Assembly (NCBI GenBank): GCA_036274155.1
Contig: DASUGH010000015.1
Coordinates: 1-64,000 of the forward strand
DNA length: 64,000 nucleotides
Reading direction: 5' to 3'
DNA from: Gp6-AA40 sp036274155
Lineage (GTDB): Bacteria; Acidobacteriota; Vicinamibacteria; Vicinamibacterales; UBA2999
Shown here piece by piece: positions 26,466 to 35,560 of the stretch. The number at the start of each line of letters is the position of its first letter. Positions within the stretch are counted from its first letter, which is position 1. The translations under genes were made by a program, and so were the position numbers. The notes beneath the pieces are model-generated. The model ran no database searches. It saw nothing but the letters and a program-made list of their open reading frames with translations, and had not been told where the DNA came from.

Positions 26466-27167
26466 ATGTACGGAGGGAAGACCGTTTCCGTTGTCCTGCC
26501 CGCCTTCAACGAGGCGCTCTCGATCCGCGCCGCCGTCGAGGACTTCTTCGTCGCCGGCGTCGTGGACGAGGTCGTCGTCGTGGACAACAACTCCCGGGAC
26601 GGTACCGCCGAGCAGGCCGCTCTGACGCGGGCGCGTGTGGTTCACGAAGCCGCGCAGGGGTACGGGCACGCGCTCCGCCGCGGTCTGCGCGAGGCGCATG
26701 GCGACCTGGTGATCCTGGCCGAGCCCGATGGCACGTTCGTGGGCCGCGACGTGCTGAAGCTGCTCGCCTACGCCGAAGACTTCGACATGGTGTGCGGCAC
26801 CCGCACGACGCGCGAGCTGGTGTGGGAGCAAGCCAACATGGGCTGGTTTCTGCGCATCGGCAACGTCGTCGTCGCCAAGATGATCCAGGTCCTCTACGAC
26901 GGGCCGTCGCTGACCGACTGCGGCTGCACGTTGCGCCTGGCGCATCGCGCGGCGCTGATGCGCATCCTCGACGATCTGCAGGTGGGCGGCTCGCACTTCC
27001 TGCCCGAGATGGTCATTGTCGGCCTGCGCAAGGGGCTGCGGATCATCGAGGTGCCGGTGAACTACCGCGGCCGTGTCGGCGAGTCGAAGATCACCGGCAC
27101 GCTGCGCGGGACGCTGCGCACCGGCTTCCGCATGATCGGTCTCATCCTGCGATTTCGCCTCTCATGA
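26466..27167 (+). CDS. Family 2 glycosyltransferase (polyprenyl-phosphate sugar transferase-like)
   Basis: The 233-residue GT-A enzyme has VVLPAFNEALSI (9-20), VVVDNNSRDGT (37-47) and an acidic EPDGT motif (D88) that should bind the metal and nucleotide sugar. It has the C-terminal PVNYRGRVGESKI motif of DPM1-like enzymes, which attach a sugar to polyprenyl phosphate. No C-terminal membrane segments are present. Its stop codon overlaps the start of the next gene (ATGA), so the lipid-linked sugar probably feeds that membrane protein. Confidence 0.85.
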   Translation: MYGGKTVSVVLPAFNEALSIRAAVEDFFVAGVVDEVVVVDNNSRDGTAEQAALTRARVVHEAAQGYGHALRRGLREAHGDLVILAEPDGTFVGRDVLKLLAYAEDFDMVCGTRTTRELVWEQANMGWFLRIGNVVVAKMIQVLYDGPSLTDCGCTLRLAHRAALMRILDDLQVGGSHFLPEMVIVGLRKGLRIIEVPVNYRGRVGESKITGTLRGTLRTGFRMIGLILRFRLS

Positions 27168-28750
27168 CCATCCGGCCGCGCCTGGCGTGGCTTGCGATCG
27201 CGCTGGCCGCGTCGCTGCCGTATCTCCCGGCCGTCGACGACTACTTCGTCAACGACGACTTCGGCGTCGTCTCGCTCCTGTCAGAGAAGCCGGCGTCGGC
27301 GTTCTTCGGCTGGTTCACCCGGACGTGGATGGACGATATCTGGGGCTCCACGCCCGACGAGCTCCGTCCGTTTCCAGCCGTCACGTATCAACTGACGTCG
27401 TTGTGGGGTGCGGGGTCGCCGATTGCCAACCACCTGCTCAACATCGCCTTCCACGTCGCCAACGCGCTGCTCGTCTACGCCGTTGCCGTCACGGCCGCTG
27501 GCCTCCCGGTTCCGGCGGCCACCTGGGCCGCGCTCGCGTTCGCCCTCCTGCCGTCGCAGGCCGAGACGGTGGCGTGGGTCACCGGGCGTGTCGACTCGAT
27601 GCCCGCCGCCTTCTACACCGCTGCGTTCCTTGCCTACGTCGTCTGGCGCGCGCGGACGTGTTCGACCGGGGCACACCGTTTCTACCTCGCGTCGATCGCT
27701 CTGTACTTTGTCGCTCTGTTCACCAAGCAGAACACGGTGACGCTCCCGGTGGCGATCGTGCTCTACGACCTGATCGTCGCGCGACGGCCGATGCGAGTCA
27801 CATGGGCATGGTTGAGCCCCTACGTCCCTTTCGTCGTGATGACAGCCGGCTTTCTGCTGCTTCGTTACGTGCGATTCGGCGAGGCGGCAAGGGAAAGCTA
27901 TTTCGGCACGGAGGCGGTGGCGCTTTTCGTCGAGACCTCCGGCCGGCATCTCCAGCGGCTGGTTGCGGGGCAGGTGATGTCAGGTGCGGCCGTGGCTGCG
28001 GCCGTTGCCGTCGCCGGCGCGGTGGTGGTCGGTCTGGCGTTTCGCAGCGACATCGATCGCGGGCATGCCGCGCGGACGGTGGTGTTCTTCGGGGTCATCT
28101 GGACTGCGCTCGGCATCGCCCCGACGCTGCTGGCAACCTACGAGTCGCCGCGCCATATCTATCTGGCATCCGTCGGCTCGACAATCGCCTTCGCCATAGG
28201 CGGCACGGTCGCGTGGCACTCCCGTCTCTCGCGTCTGGTCAAGCCGGCGGTTGCCACGGTTGGCGCACTCGTGCTCGGCTTCTACGCCGTCCGGTTGCAG
28301 GCCGGCGTGCGCGACTGGGGAGTCCGAGCCAGGGTGTCGCATCAGGCCGTTGTCGATTTGGAACGGGAGGCGCTCGCATCGCCGGAGGGGAGCCTGGTGA
28401 TCGCCGGCGCGCCGGTCAGCAGCTGGCGGTGGTCGTTGCCGTTTGCGGCCAGGCCGCCGTTTGCCCGCAGCGATCTGACGCGCCGCGTCACGCTGTTGTA
28501 CCCGGAGCTGTTGCACTGCTGCTCTCTGCGGTGGGTGCAGGACGCGCGTCGCGCACTCGAGACGTGGGCCAGCCGCACCGACGCACCACCGGTCATCGTG
28601 CTGGAGTGGGACGCGAGCACCGGCAGGCTGTCGCGGATCACCGACCGCGAACAGCCATACCTGCGATCCGTCATGCGCGAGTTGCGCAACGTGAGCGACC
28701 CGTTGGCGTTCCGGAGCGCTCTGGCAAGCGTAGTCAACCCCCTCCGGTGA
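27164..28750 (+). CDS. Multi-pass membrane glycosyltransferase-like protein
   Basis: The 528-residue protein has about eleven hydrophobic segments up to residue 390, then a soluble C-terminal domain of about 130 residues. The first loop contains DDYFVNDDFGVVSLL, an acidic motif like the catalytic loop of GT-C enzymes that use lipid-linked sugars. A later QAETVAWVTGRVD segment resembles Tmtc/O-mannosyltransferase-type proteins. It probably moves a sugar from the polyprenyl carrier made by the preceding gene onto a surface glycan or protein. The acceptor is unknown. It overlaps the GT2 gene by 4 bp. Confidence 0.75.
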   Translation: MTIRPRLAWLAIALAASLPYLPAVDDYFVNDDFGVVSLLSEKPASAFFGWFTRTWMDDIWGSTPDELRPFPAVTYQLTSLWGAGSPIANHLLNIAFHVANALLVYAVAVTAAGLPVPAATWAALAFALLPSQAETVAWVTGRVDSMPAAFYTAAFLAYVVWRARTCSTGAHRFYLASIALYFVALFTKQNTVTLPVAIVLYDLIVARRPMRVTWAWLSPYVPFVVMTAGFLLLRYVRFGEAARESYFGTEAVALFVETSGRHLQRLVAGQVMSGAAVAAAVAVAGAVVVGLAFRSDIDRGHAARTVVFFGVIWTALGIAPTLLATYESPRHIYLASVGSTIAFAIGGTVAWHSRLSRLVKPAVATVGALVLGFYAVRLQAGVRDWGVRARVSHQAVVDLEREALASPEGSLVIAGAPVSSWRWSLPFAARPPFARSDLTRRVTLLYPELLHCCSLRWVQDARRALETWASRTDAPPVIVLEWDASTGRLSRITDREQPYLRSVMRELRNVSDPLAFRSALASVVNPLR

Positions 28751-28877
28751 TTCGCACCGGCAGGTTCATCTCGCGCGCAAGCCCCGCCCCAATGCGCGCT
28801 TGCGGAGGAGGCAGGGTCCGACCTGCGCGCCCCGCCGCCAGCTGTTCATTCGCGCCGATTGTCAGTCGGCGGCCGGC

Positions 28878-29759
28878 TCAAGGCTGGGCAGCCTCGAGGG
28901 ACACATCGAAGACCCTCACGCCCAGCTCACGCTTGTCGCCGCTTCCGCCGGGCAGCTGTGCAGGGACGAACGTCCTGTCGACCACGAGCGTCAAGCGTGC
29001 GATGTCGTCGCTGCCAAGCAAGGGGACTGTCACCGGAAGGCGGTGCGTCTCCCGTTTGCCAGGCCGCACCTCGAACGAGCCCACGTCCGCGTCGCCGGAG
29101 CGGACCGTGACCCGTTGCGCCGCACCAAGTCCGGTAACCGGCTGATCGAGGTCGATCACCAACGTCGCGTCGCGTCTCGGGTTGCGCAGCCACAGCTTGC
29201 TCGTCCCCGTGGACCAGCGCCACCCGATGTCTTGTGCGTTGTCGGGTACTTCGACGGTGTGCCAGCCCTCGAGGTAGATGGCCGGCGGCTCGCCGCCGCC
29301 GGTGACGTCGAACGCTGCCACCTGATAGGAACGGCGCCCCCGGTCGTTACCCGAGAGCGGCAGACGCTCACCGGTTCGTGATGAGTACAGGCCGACCTCC
29401 AGGGTGAAGTGGCCTTCGGCGACACGCCGTGGAATCAGCATCGATTGCGTATATTCGATCGACGTGCCGGGCTTCCACTGGCGCGTCGGGGTTGGTGGCT
29501 CGTGATCGTTCGTCCACACCTGTTTTCCGTCCTTGTCCATCGCGTGCACGAAGACGACGTAGTCCTCGAGAAACGGTTGGGCCGTGGGCGGGATCGCGAA
29601 CCGGTAGGTGACCGCCACCTGGCGGCCGAGGGGGACCCTGCTCGATGCCAATGTCAGAGTGGGAGCTGCGACGGGCGGCGCCTCGTCTGGCCGGCTCGAA
29701 CAGGCGGCGGTCGCAACGAGCGTCGCGAGCACAATCCGCCCAGAGGCACGCTGGATCAT
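28878..29759 (-). CDS. Lipoprotein, function unknown, in glycan cluster
   Basis: The 293-residue protein has a lipoprotein signal (IVLATLVATAAC, lipid cysteine at residue 20). It then has beta-sandwich segments, including YVVFVHAMDKDGKQVWTNDH and EGHFTLEVGLYSSRTGERL. The latter resemble the jelly-roll domain attached to many membrane mannosyltransferases. It may serve the glycosyltransferase encoded convergently at 27164-28750, but this rests on position. The start is the ATG before the signal. The frame stays open upstream only through the tandem repeat. Confidence 0.65.
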   Translation of the reverse strand: MIQRASGRIVLATLVATAACSSRPDEAPPVAAPTLTLASSRVPLGRQVAVTYRFAIPPTAQPFLEDYVVFVHAMDKDGKQVWTNDHEPPTPTRQWKPGTSIEYTQSMLIPRRVAEGHFTLEVGLYSSRTGERLPLSGNDRGRRSYQVAAFDVTGGGEPPAIYLEGWHTVEVPDNAQDIGWRWSTGTSKLWLRNPRRDATLVIDLDQPVTGLGAAQRVTVRSGDADVGSFEVRPGKRETHRLPVTVPLLGSDDIARLTLVVDRTFVPAQLPGGSGDKRELGVRVFDVSLEAAQP

Positions 29760-29804
29760 TCGTCCGACGTTCTGCACGAATCTTCCTGTGGCGGCAGTAT
29801 AGAG

Positions 29805-29999
29805 CAGGGTGCGAGGGTGCGAGGGTGCGAGGGTGCGAGGGTGCGAGGGTGCGAGGGTGCGAGGGTGCGAGGGGTGCGAGGGTGCGAGGGTGCGAGGGTG
29901 CGAGGGTGCGAGGTGCGAAGGTGCGCGGGGTGCGAGGTGCGAAGGTGCGCGGGGTGCGAGGTGCGAGGTGCGAAGGTGCGATCGTGCAAAGGTGCGAAG
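29805..29999. repeat. 8-bp tandem repeat array (GGTGCGAG)
   Basis: About twenty copies of GGTGCGAG run head to tail, becoming irregular (GGTGCGCGG, GGTGCGAA) in the last third. The array fills the gap between the divergent lipoprotein and FkbM genes, so any promoter for either must lie within or beside it. Related arrays occur at 53680-53724 and, on the other strand, 55433-55608. Confidence 0.9.
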
Positions 30000-30056
30000 G
30001 CACTGGGCAAAGTCTGGTTGACAACACTTGACGAGCCTCACTACGCTCGATTCGGC

Positions 30057-30935
30057 ATGAGCGCATCCGGTCTCACATGGCAGCGGCGTCTCGCCGATAC
30101 GATGAATCTGTTTCTCACCCGCGCCGGCATGCGTGTCGTGAGGGCGTCCTCGAACGATCACTATCTGCTTCAGGGATACACCGAAGTTGTCTGCGACGGT
30201 GTCCCGATGCGCTTCGATCCGCAGCACGCGCCGTTCTGGACGGTGTATCGCGATCAACGGTGGGAACCGGGCACGCTCGCCATCCTGCAGCGATACCTCA
30301 CCGCCGATTCCGTGTACTACGACATCGGCGCGTGGATCGGGCCGACGGTGGTCTATGCGGCGCAGCGCTGCAAGACCGTCTACGCCTTCGAGCCTGATCC
30401 GGTCGCGTACCGCTACCTGCTCGAGAACATCACCAACAACCGGCTGACGAACGTGCGCGCGTTCAACCTCGCCGTGGCCGGCACGTCAGGCGTCTCGCAG
30501 CTCCACAGCTTCGGGACGAGGCTGGGCGACAGCATGAGCAGCCTGCTCCCGCAGGCCGACAACTCGTCCGGCTGGCCGGTGACGCGCGTGACGATCGACA
30601 CGCTCGTGAACGAGCTGGGCTGCGCGAAGCCCGATTTCGTCAAGGTCGACATCGAGGGCGGAGAGTTCGAGCTGCTGCCGGCGTTGCGCAACTATCTGGA
30701 GCGCTGGAAGCCGGTGGTGTATCTGTCGCTGCACGCACCGTTTCTTCCCGTCGAACAGCGCGAGGATCGGCTGCGCGCGCTCGCCCGGGCGCTGGACTTC
30801 TATCCCGCCGTCGTCGACTACTACGATGAGTCCGACCGCGGGTCTTCACCCGCGTTCACGCTCGCGGATCTGCCGGCATCGCCCTATCGCGAGGAGTTCG
30901 GCACCTTGCTGCTCCTGCCGTCGACCGCGGCGTAA
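30057..30935 (+). CDS. FkbM-family methyltransferase
   Basis: The 292-residue protein has an SAM-binding motif read as VYYDIGAWIGPTVVYAAQ, then VYAFEPDPVAYRYLLENI and PDFVKVDIEGGEFELL, which mark the FkbM family. These enzymes O-methylate sugars of capsules, O-antigens and glycolipids. It belongs to the glycan cluster beginning at 25356 and probably caps or modifies the glycan. The first glycine motif is D-x-G-A-x-x-G rather than the usual D-x-G-A-N-x-G, with Trp in place of Asn, a mild deviation. Confidence 0.85.
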   Translation: MSASGLTWQRRLADTMNLFLTRAGMRVVRASSNDHYLLQGYTEVVCDGVPMRFDPQHAPFWTVYRDQRWEPGTLAILQRYLTADSVYYDIGAWIGPTVVYAAQRCKTVYAFEPDPVAYRYLLENITNNRLTNVRAFNLAVAGTSGVSQLHSFGTRLGDSMSSLLPQADNSSGWPVTRVTIDTLVNELGCAKPDFVKVDIEGGEFELLPALRNYLERWKPVVYLSLHAPFLPVEQREDRLRALARALDFYPAVVDYYDESDRGSSPAFTLADLPASPYREEFGTLLLLPSTAA

Positions 30936-30972
30936 TCGCCCTTCACCCTGACTCGGGATCCCGAAAGCCGCT

Positions 30973-31866
30973 CTACTTCTTCGCCAGCTCGTCATAGAGC
31001 TGGCCGAAGAACTGCGCGTTCAGCTGCCAGCCGAGATCGTCTGTCTTCACCTGCGACGCCAGCTGATCGCGCGTCGCGCCGGCCTTGATCGCATCGGATG
31101 CGCGGCTGACGAGCGACGCGAATCGCGTTCGAAAGGCCTCGACCTCGGCGCGGCTCTTCGGCTCGCCGCGTCCGGGGATCGCCTGCTCGAAGTCGAGCTT
31201 CAGCACGCCGTCGAGGATCTGCGTCCATTCGACGGCGCTTCCGCCGTTGGCGAAGTCGACGATCGGCGCGTTGTCGGTGATCTGATCGCTGACCATGACG
31301 ACCTTCAGATCCGGGAAGTACACCATCGTGTCATCGCCCGTGTGCCCGCGTCCGTACGAGTGCGCGTCGACCTGGGCACCGCCGAGTTTCAGCACGTAGT
31401 CCTTCGCGAACGTCTGGCCGGGCGGTCCGGGAATGTCCTTCGTCCTCGGATCGCTCGCCATCCGCGTCTTCAGCGCCTCGAGGCCGATCACCTGGGCGCC
31501 GGCGTCGATGAACTTCTGGTTGTTGCCGACGTGATCGGGATGATGGTGCGTGTTGAGCACGTACTTGACCGGTACGTTCGACACGGAGCGAATCTCCTCC
31601 ATCAGCCGGTTGTAGTTCTCGTCGCTCGGGTTCTTCGTGTCGACGACGATCAGTCCCTCGCCGGTCACACGAATCAGCGTGTTCGCGCCGCCCCCCGTCA
31701 CCATGTACAGGTTCGGCTTGAGCAGGCGGATCTTTTCGACGGTCTGTCCCGCCGCCGGCCCTCTTCCGCCACGGCCGCCACCTTGTGGCGCCTGCGGCGA
31801 CGCGGTGACGGTGGCGATGCCGAGCGCCGCCGCCAACAGCACGACGAAAAATGTAATCCGGTTCAT
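30973..31866 (-). CDS. Secreted metallo-beta-lactamase-fold hydrolase
   Basis: The 297-residue protein has a signal peptide, a Gly/Arg-rich linker, and the zinc motif NTHHHPDHVG (H107, H109, D111, H112). A later histidine lies in YGRGHTGDD and an aspartate in VVMVSDQ. The fold covers lactonases, glyoxalases and beta-lactamases. Secreted members in Acidobacteriota are mostly unassigned, and loops typical of B3 lactamases are not evident. The upstream gap carries a short tandem repeat. Confidence 0.8.
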   Translation of the reverse strand: MNRITFFVVLLAAALGIATVTASPQAPQGGGRGGRGPAAGQTVEKIRLLKPNLYMVTGGGANTLIRVTGEGLIVVDTKNPSDENYNRLMEEIRSVSNVPVKYVLNTHHHPDHVGNNQKFIDAGAQVIGLEALKTRMASDPRTKDIPGPPGQTFAKDYVLKLGGAQVDAHSYGRGHTGDDTMVYFPDLKVVMVSDQITDNAPIVDFANGGSAVEWTQILDGVLKLDFEQAIPGRGEPKSRAEVEAFRTRFASLVSRASDAIKAGATRDQLASQVKTDDLGWQLNAQFFGQLYDELAKK

Positions 31867-31884
31867 CAGGGGCTCCTTCAGGGG

Positions 31885-31938
31885 GATCGTTCGGATCGTT
31901 CGGATCGTTCGGGTCGTTCGGGTCGTTCGGACCGTTCA
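31885..31938. repeat. 10-bp tandem repeat (GATCGTTCG-type)
   Basis: About five to six copies of a 10-base unit, GGATCGTTCG or GGGTCGTTCG, lie directly upstream of the MBL-fold gene. The last copy is degenerate. The rest of the 181-bp gap before the next gene holds a strong ribosome site but no other clear signal. Confidence 0.8.
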
Positions 31939-32047
31939 GTCCAGTCCAACGGATGAGATTTCCCTTGTATGACGAGCGCGGCCGGAGAATGATCGCCCCC
32001 CGCCTCACGGCGGCGCGTCCAACTTCCCCTCCGCAGGAGGATCTCAT

Positions 32048-32512
32048 ATGAGAACGCTCGTCTGCATTCTGACACTCGCTCTGGTCTCTACGACGTACGC
32101 CGGAGGCACGGTTCCCTTCCACGCGGCAATCGACACGAATGTCGCCGTCGTTGGCGGAAGTCCGACGACACTCGATCTGGTGATCTCCGGCAACGGAAAC
32201 GGCGCGCACGTGGGCCAGCTCGAGGTTGTCGGACCCTCGCACGTCGATCTCGTCGCGAACATTCAAACCGGAAGCTCGACGCTGAGTGCGGCAGACGGGT
32301 CGTCGTTCGACTTTTCGTTCGTCGGCACGGTCGTTCCGACTGGTCCGTCGCCGAGCGACCCTGTCACCTTCCAGGGGACCTGGCGCGTCACCTCGGGGAC
32401 GGGACGTTTCGAGAATGCCACCGGAGGTGGAACCTACAACGGCTCGGCGGCGATTCCGACCGGAGTCCTTTTCATGAATGGCGTGCTGAGCAACCCGGGC
32501 AGGGGGCACTAG
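32048..32512 (+). CDS. Small secreted beta-barrel-like protein, unknown function
   Basis: The 154-residue protein has a signal peptide (LVCILTLALVSTTYA), then a soluble domain with few charges and many Gly/Thr/Ser. It has the strand pair VTFQGTWRVTSGTGRFENAT and GGGTYNGSA, seen in allene-oxide-cyclase-like and similar secreted barrels. An excellent ribosome site, AGGAGG, precedes the ATG. I cannot assign a function. Its stop codon directly abuts the inverted-repeat element at 32513. Confidence 0.6.
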   Translation: MRTLVCILTLALVSTTYAGGTVPFHAAIDTNVAVVGGSPTTLDLVISGNGNGAHVGQLEVVGPSHVDLVANIQTGSSTLSAADGSSFDFSFVGTVVPTGPSPSDPVTFQGTWRVTSGTGRFENATGGGTYNGSAAIPTGVLFMNGVLSNPGRGH

Positions 32513-32705
32513 ACCCCAGAGCTCACTTGTGTTGAGGATGCGAATCCCTGTGGAGACGACCGACCAGACTCGCCTGACCGCGCGAGAAGGCTGTGGGGAT
32601 CAGCGAGCTCACGGAGCGCGCGTCCCGCGGCCCTCGACGCCCTCGCCGCGCGGTCCGGTCGCCGGAACCGGTATTCGCATCCTCAACACAAGTCAGCTCT
32701 GGGTT
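32513..32705. repeat. Inverted-repeat element with about 33-bp ends (193 bp)
   Basis: The ends 32513-32545 and 32673-32705 are near-perfect inverted repeats (shared block ACTTGTGTTGAGGATGCGAA, two mismatches outside it). The 127-bp interior is GC-rich with no gene. The element exactly fills the gap between two convergent genes and overlaps the hydrolase stop codon by one base. It resembles a MITE. No second copy occurs in this window. Confidence 0.7.
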
Positions 32706-33988
32706 TAGCCGCGTCCAGTCATCGACTCGAGCTCTTTCAACAGGTACTTCCGGAACACCGGGTAGTTCTCGATCATCGGGAAGTGCCCCATGCCGTCCAT
32801 GATCGTCAGGCGCGCGTTCGGAATCATCTCGGCGACCGCGCGGGTCATGGACGGCGTGCACGAGTAGTCGTACTCGCCAGTGAGCAGCGACACCTTGCAC
32901 GTGGTGCCATCGATACGCTTCACATCCTCGCGTCCGTCCCAGTCGACGCTGTAGAAATGCACGTCGCCGGCGTAGATGCCGGGGCCAGACTGACTGTAGT
33001 ACCACCAGTTCTCCCGCGCCGCATCGTCAGGGCTTCCTGGCGCACACAGCCCGTACGTATAGCTCGCCACCAGCTCGCCGCCATGGATTGCCGGATGATG
33101 CAGGAAGTCGTTGTAGCGTCCCGGCGCGTACGCCGCACTTTCGAGGCCGATGATGCCGCGTAATTCGTGGGCGAAGTCCGCGGCAAGCTTCAGGACGATC
33201 GCGCCGCCCATCGAGCAGCCGATGACGACCGGCCGCTCGAGACCGAGCGCCTGCCAGACGGCGCGGATGTACGCCACGTATTGCGCGGTCGTCAGCTGAT
33301 AGCGCGACAGCCACCACCGGTCGGGAGGATTGGAGCGGCCGTGGTAGGGGAGGTCGAACGCAATCACGCGAAAGCGGCTGGTGATTGCCGCGTCGTTGAG
33401 GAGATGGCGGAACTGCCGGCTGTCGGCGCCGGCGGTATGGAGGCACAGAAGCGGAGTGCCTGTTCCAGCTTCCTCAACGAACACACGATGCATGACGCCT
33501 TCGACGGATACATGGAGATACCGCCCGGTGATCGGCTCGAACGTCACGGGCGCGTCACCATCGCGTTGTGTCCCAGCCTTGACGCGGGGCGCAGCAGCGG
33601 CGCCGCCGTCAGGCGCCCGCATCAGGTTCATGGCGCGATGCAGCGCGCGTGCGTGCTGCATCGCGACGAGCGAGTCGCCTTCCAGCACGAATGCGGGAAC
33701 GCGCATCAGCATCGCGAAGAAGTCGTGGTACAGAGGCTGCGGGCGCGGGGACAGGAATCGCGCCCAGACGTCTTCGCTGGCGACGAAACCGAACTCCGCA
33801 CGATCGTCGAGGCGTGGAGCTTCGATGAACGAGTGGAGTGTTCCGCGCTCGAACCGCAGGATCGTGCGACGGGAACCGGCCGTGACCCAGAAGGCCGTAG
33901 TGAACCAGCGGCCGACGACGGCCATCTCGGGGTCAGCGTTGATTCGCTGCTGGTAGGGGAGCAGCCAGTCGGTGGAGAAGGGTGTCAT
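32705..33988 (-). CDS. Alpha/beta hydrolase with N-terminal SCP2-like extension
   Basis: The 427-residue protein has no signal peptide. The first roughly 120 residues form a separate domain with SCP2/sterol-carrier-like character (WFTTAFWVTAG and FERGTLHSFIE). The C-terminal domain (about 160-427) is an alpha/beta hydrolase with oxyanion region LCLHTAG, nucleophile elbow GCSMGG, an acid loop GEYDYSCTP and the base histidine in GMGHFP. The substrate is unknown; the fused lipid-carrier-like domain suggests a hydrophobic ester. It begins a minus-strand stretch next to acyl-CoA genes but is separated from them by a repeat. Confidence 0.75.
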   Translation of the reverse strand: MTPFSTDWLLPYQQRINADPEMAVVGRWFTTAFWVTAGSRRTILRFERGTLHSFIEAPRLDDRAEFGFVASEDVWARFLSPRPQPLYHDFFAMLMRVPAFVLEGDSLVAMQHARALHRAMNLMRAPDGGAAAAPRVKAGTQRDGDAPVTFEPITGRYLHVSVEGVMHRVFVEEAGTGTPLLCLHTAGADSRQFRHLLNDAAITSRFRVIAFDLPYHGRSNPPDRWWLSRYQLTTAQYVAYIRAVWQALGLERPVVIGCSMGGAIVLKLAADFAHELRGIIGLESAAYAPGRYNDFLHHPAIHGGELVASYTYGLCAPGSPDDAARENWWYYSQSGPGIYAGDVHFYSVDWDGREDVKRIDGTTCKVSLLTGEYDYSCTPSMTRAVAEMIPNARLTIMDGMGHFPMIENYPVFRKYLLKELESMTGRG

Positions 33989-34037
33989 CGTTGATCCTGT
34001 GGTTGGAGGAGACGAGGTGAGGGAGGAGCGGAGTTTG

Positions 34038-34366
34038 GTACACACCGAGGCTCAGAGGCACCGAGGTCACGTTCTGGACTCGCGGCGACGGGCTTCATTG
34101 GGGTGCGGTTGGTGCGAAGAAGCTCAGCGATCGAATCGTTTTCGAGGTGGGCCCGCGCTACGCGCGGCAGGGATCGAGCACAACGCAGATCACAAGCACG
34201 CTGGTGAATCGCGCGCGTGTTTGTGATCTGCGTTGTGCTCGATCCCTGTCGCCGGCCGGAGGCCGGCGGCCCACCTGCTGAACGGGACCAGCGTGACATC
34301 CTCCGTTCGCCTCCGTTTCTCCGTTCCTCCGTGTTTGTCGTTCCGTTCCTCAGTAAACTCCGTTGC
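34038..34366. repeat. Branched palindromic element, copy 2
   Basis: The central stem is 31 bp (34171-34201 with 34215-34245, all paired with one G-T wobble, 13-base loop), again containing GATCACAAGCACGC. The outer stem GGTGGGC (34146-34152) pairs with 34269-34275, enclosing side hairpins. The flanking words are in reverse order compared with copy 1: ACCGAGG words on the left, CTCCGTT words on the right. It fills the gap between the hydrolase and CoA-transferase genes. Confidence 0.85.
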
Positions 34367-34370
34367 CCGG

Positions 34371-35555
34371 TCACACGATCCCCAGGCGCCGCCACTCGCT
34401 GACCTCGGCTGGCGCGAAACCGAGCTCTGTGAGGATGGCATCCGTGTGCTCCCCAAGAGCCGGCACCGGTCCCATCCTCGGATCGAGCCCTTCGATGTTG
34501 AACGGCGGCAGGAGCGCGCGCAGCGGTCCGACGGGCGAATCGACTTCCCTCCAGCGGTCGCGGGCACGCAGTTGCGGGTGCTCCAAAAACTCGGCCACGG
34601 TGTTCATCCTGGCATTCGCGATGCCCGCGGCGTCGAGTCGTGCGATGACGTCGGCGCCGGTTCGGTTGGCGAATGCCGACGTGATGATCTGCTGGAGCGC
34701 GTCCTGATGCGCGACGCGCGCGGCGTTGGAGGTGAACCTGGCATCACGCGCGAGGTCTGGCTGCTCGATGACCATCGAGCAGAAGCGCTCCCACTCGCGT
34801 TCGTTCTGCAGTCCGAGGTACACGACCTGGCCGTCGCCTGCGGCAAACGGCCCGTACGGCGCGATCGCGGCGTGTCGCGCGCCGGTCCGCGGCGGCGGCG
34901 GCCCGCCGTACCCGCCGTAGTACGCGGGAAACCCCATCCACTCGGCCAGTGAATCGAACATCGACACGTCCATCGCCGCACCTTCGCCGGTGCGCTCGCG
35001 GTGGAGCAGGGCCGCGAGAATCGCTGAGAAGGCATACATGCCAGCAGCGATATCGGCAATCGAAATCCCGACCTTCGACGGGATCTCAGGCGTTCCGGTG
35101 ATCGACACCAGTCCTGTCTCGCTCTGGACTAAGAGGTCGTACGCCTTCTTGTCGCGGTATGGCCCGGTGGTGCCGTAGCCGGACATTCCGCAGATCACCA
35201 GACGAGGGTGCTCGCGTCGCAGACGCGTCGACGGAAAGCCGAGCCTGTCCACCGCGCCCGGCGCCAGATTGTGGATGAACACGTCGCACCGGGTGAGCAG
35301 CCGCCGCAGCACCTCGACGGCTTCGGGACGCTTCAGATCGAGCGTCAGCGATTCCTTCGACCGGTTCACCCACACGAAGTGGCTCGCGAGCCCCTTCACC
35401 GCCTCGTCGTAGCCGCGCGCGAAATCGCCGCTGCCCGGGCGCTCGATCTTGATGACGCGAGCGCCGAGGTCGGCGAGCTGCCGGCTGGCGAACGGCGCCG
35501 CGACGGCTTGCTCGATCGCGACAACGAGAACGTTCTCGAGCGGGAGCGTCGTCAT
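34371..35555 (-). CDS. Family III CoA-transferase (CaiB/BaiF-like)
   Basis: The 394-residue protein fits the CaiB/BaiF family length and motifs: VIKIERPGSGDFAR (34-47), FVWVNRSKESLTLDLK (60-75), LVICGMSGYGTTGPY (119-133) and KAYDLLVQSETG, in which D140 should be the catalytic aspartate. The later segment EGAAMDVSMFDS is also typical. It moves CoA between carboxylic acids. It starts five bases after the stop of the acyl-CoA dehydrogenase gene on the same strand, so the two form an operon for activating and oxidising an organic acid. The acid is unidentified. Confidence 0.88.
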   Translation of the reverse strand: MTTLPLENVLVVAIEQAVAAPFASRQLADLGARVIKIERPGSGDFARGYDEAVKGLASHFVWVNRSKESLTLDLKRPEAVEVLRRLLTRCDVFIHNLAPGAVDRLGFPSTRLRREHPRLVICGMSGYGTTGPYRDKKAYDLLVQSETGLVSITGTPEIPSKVGISIADIAAGMYAFSAILAALLHRERTGEGAAMDVSMFDSLAEWMGFPAYYGGYGGPPPPRTGARHAAIAPYGPFAAGDGQVVYLGLQNEREWERFCSMVIEQPDLARDARFTSNAARVAHQDALQQIITSAFANRTGADVIARLDAAGIANARMNTVAEFLEHPQLRARDRWREVDSPVGPLRALLPPFNIEGLDPRMGPVPALGEHTDAILTELGFAPAEVSEWRRLGIV

Positions 35556-35560
35556 CGCTT

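Noticed and set aside
29805..29999. Tandem array considered as a CRISPR
   Set aside because: Units are 8 bp with no unique spacers, and no cas genes are nearby.
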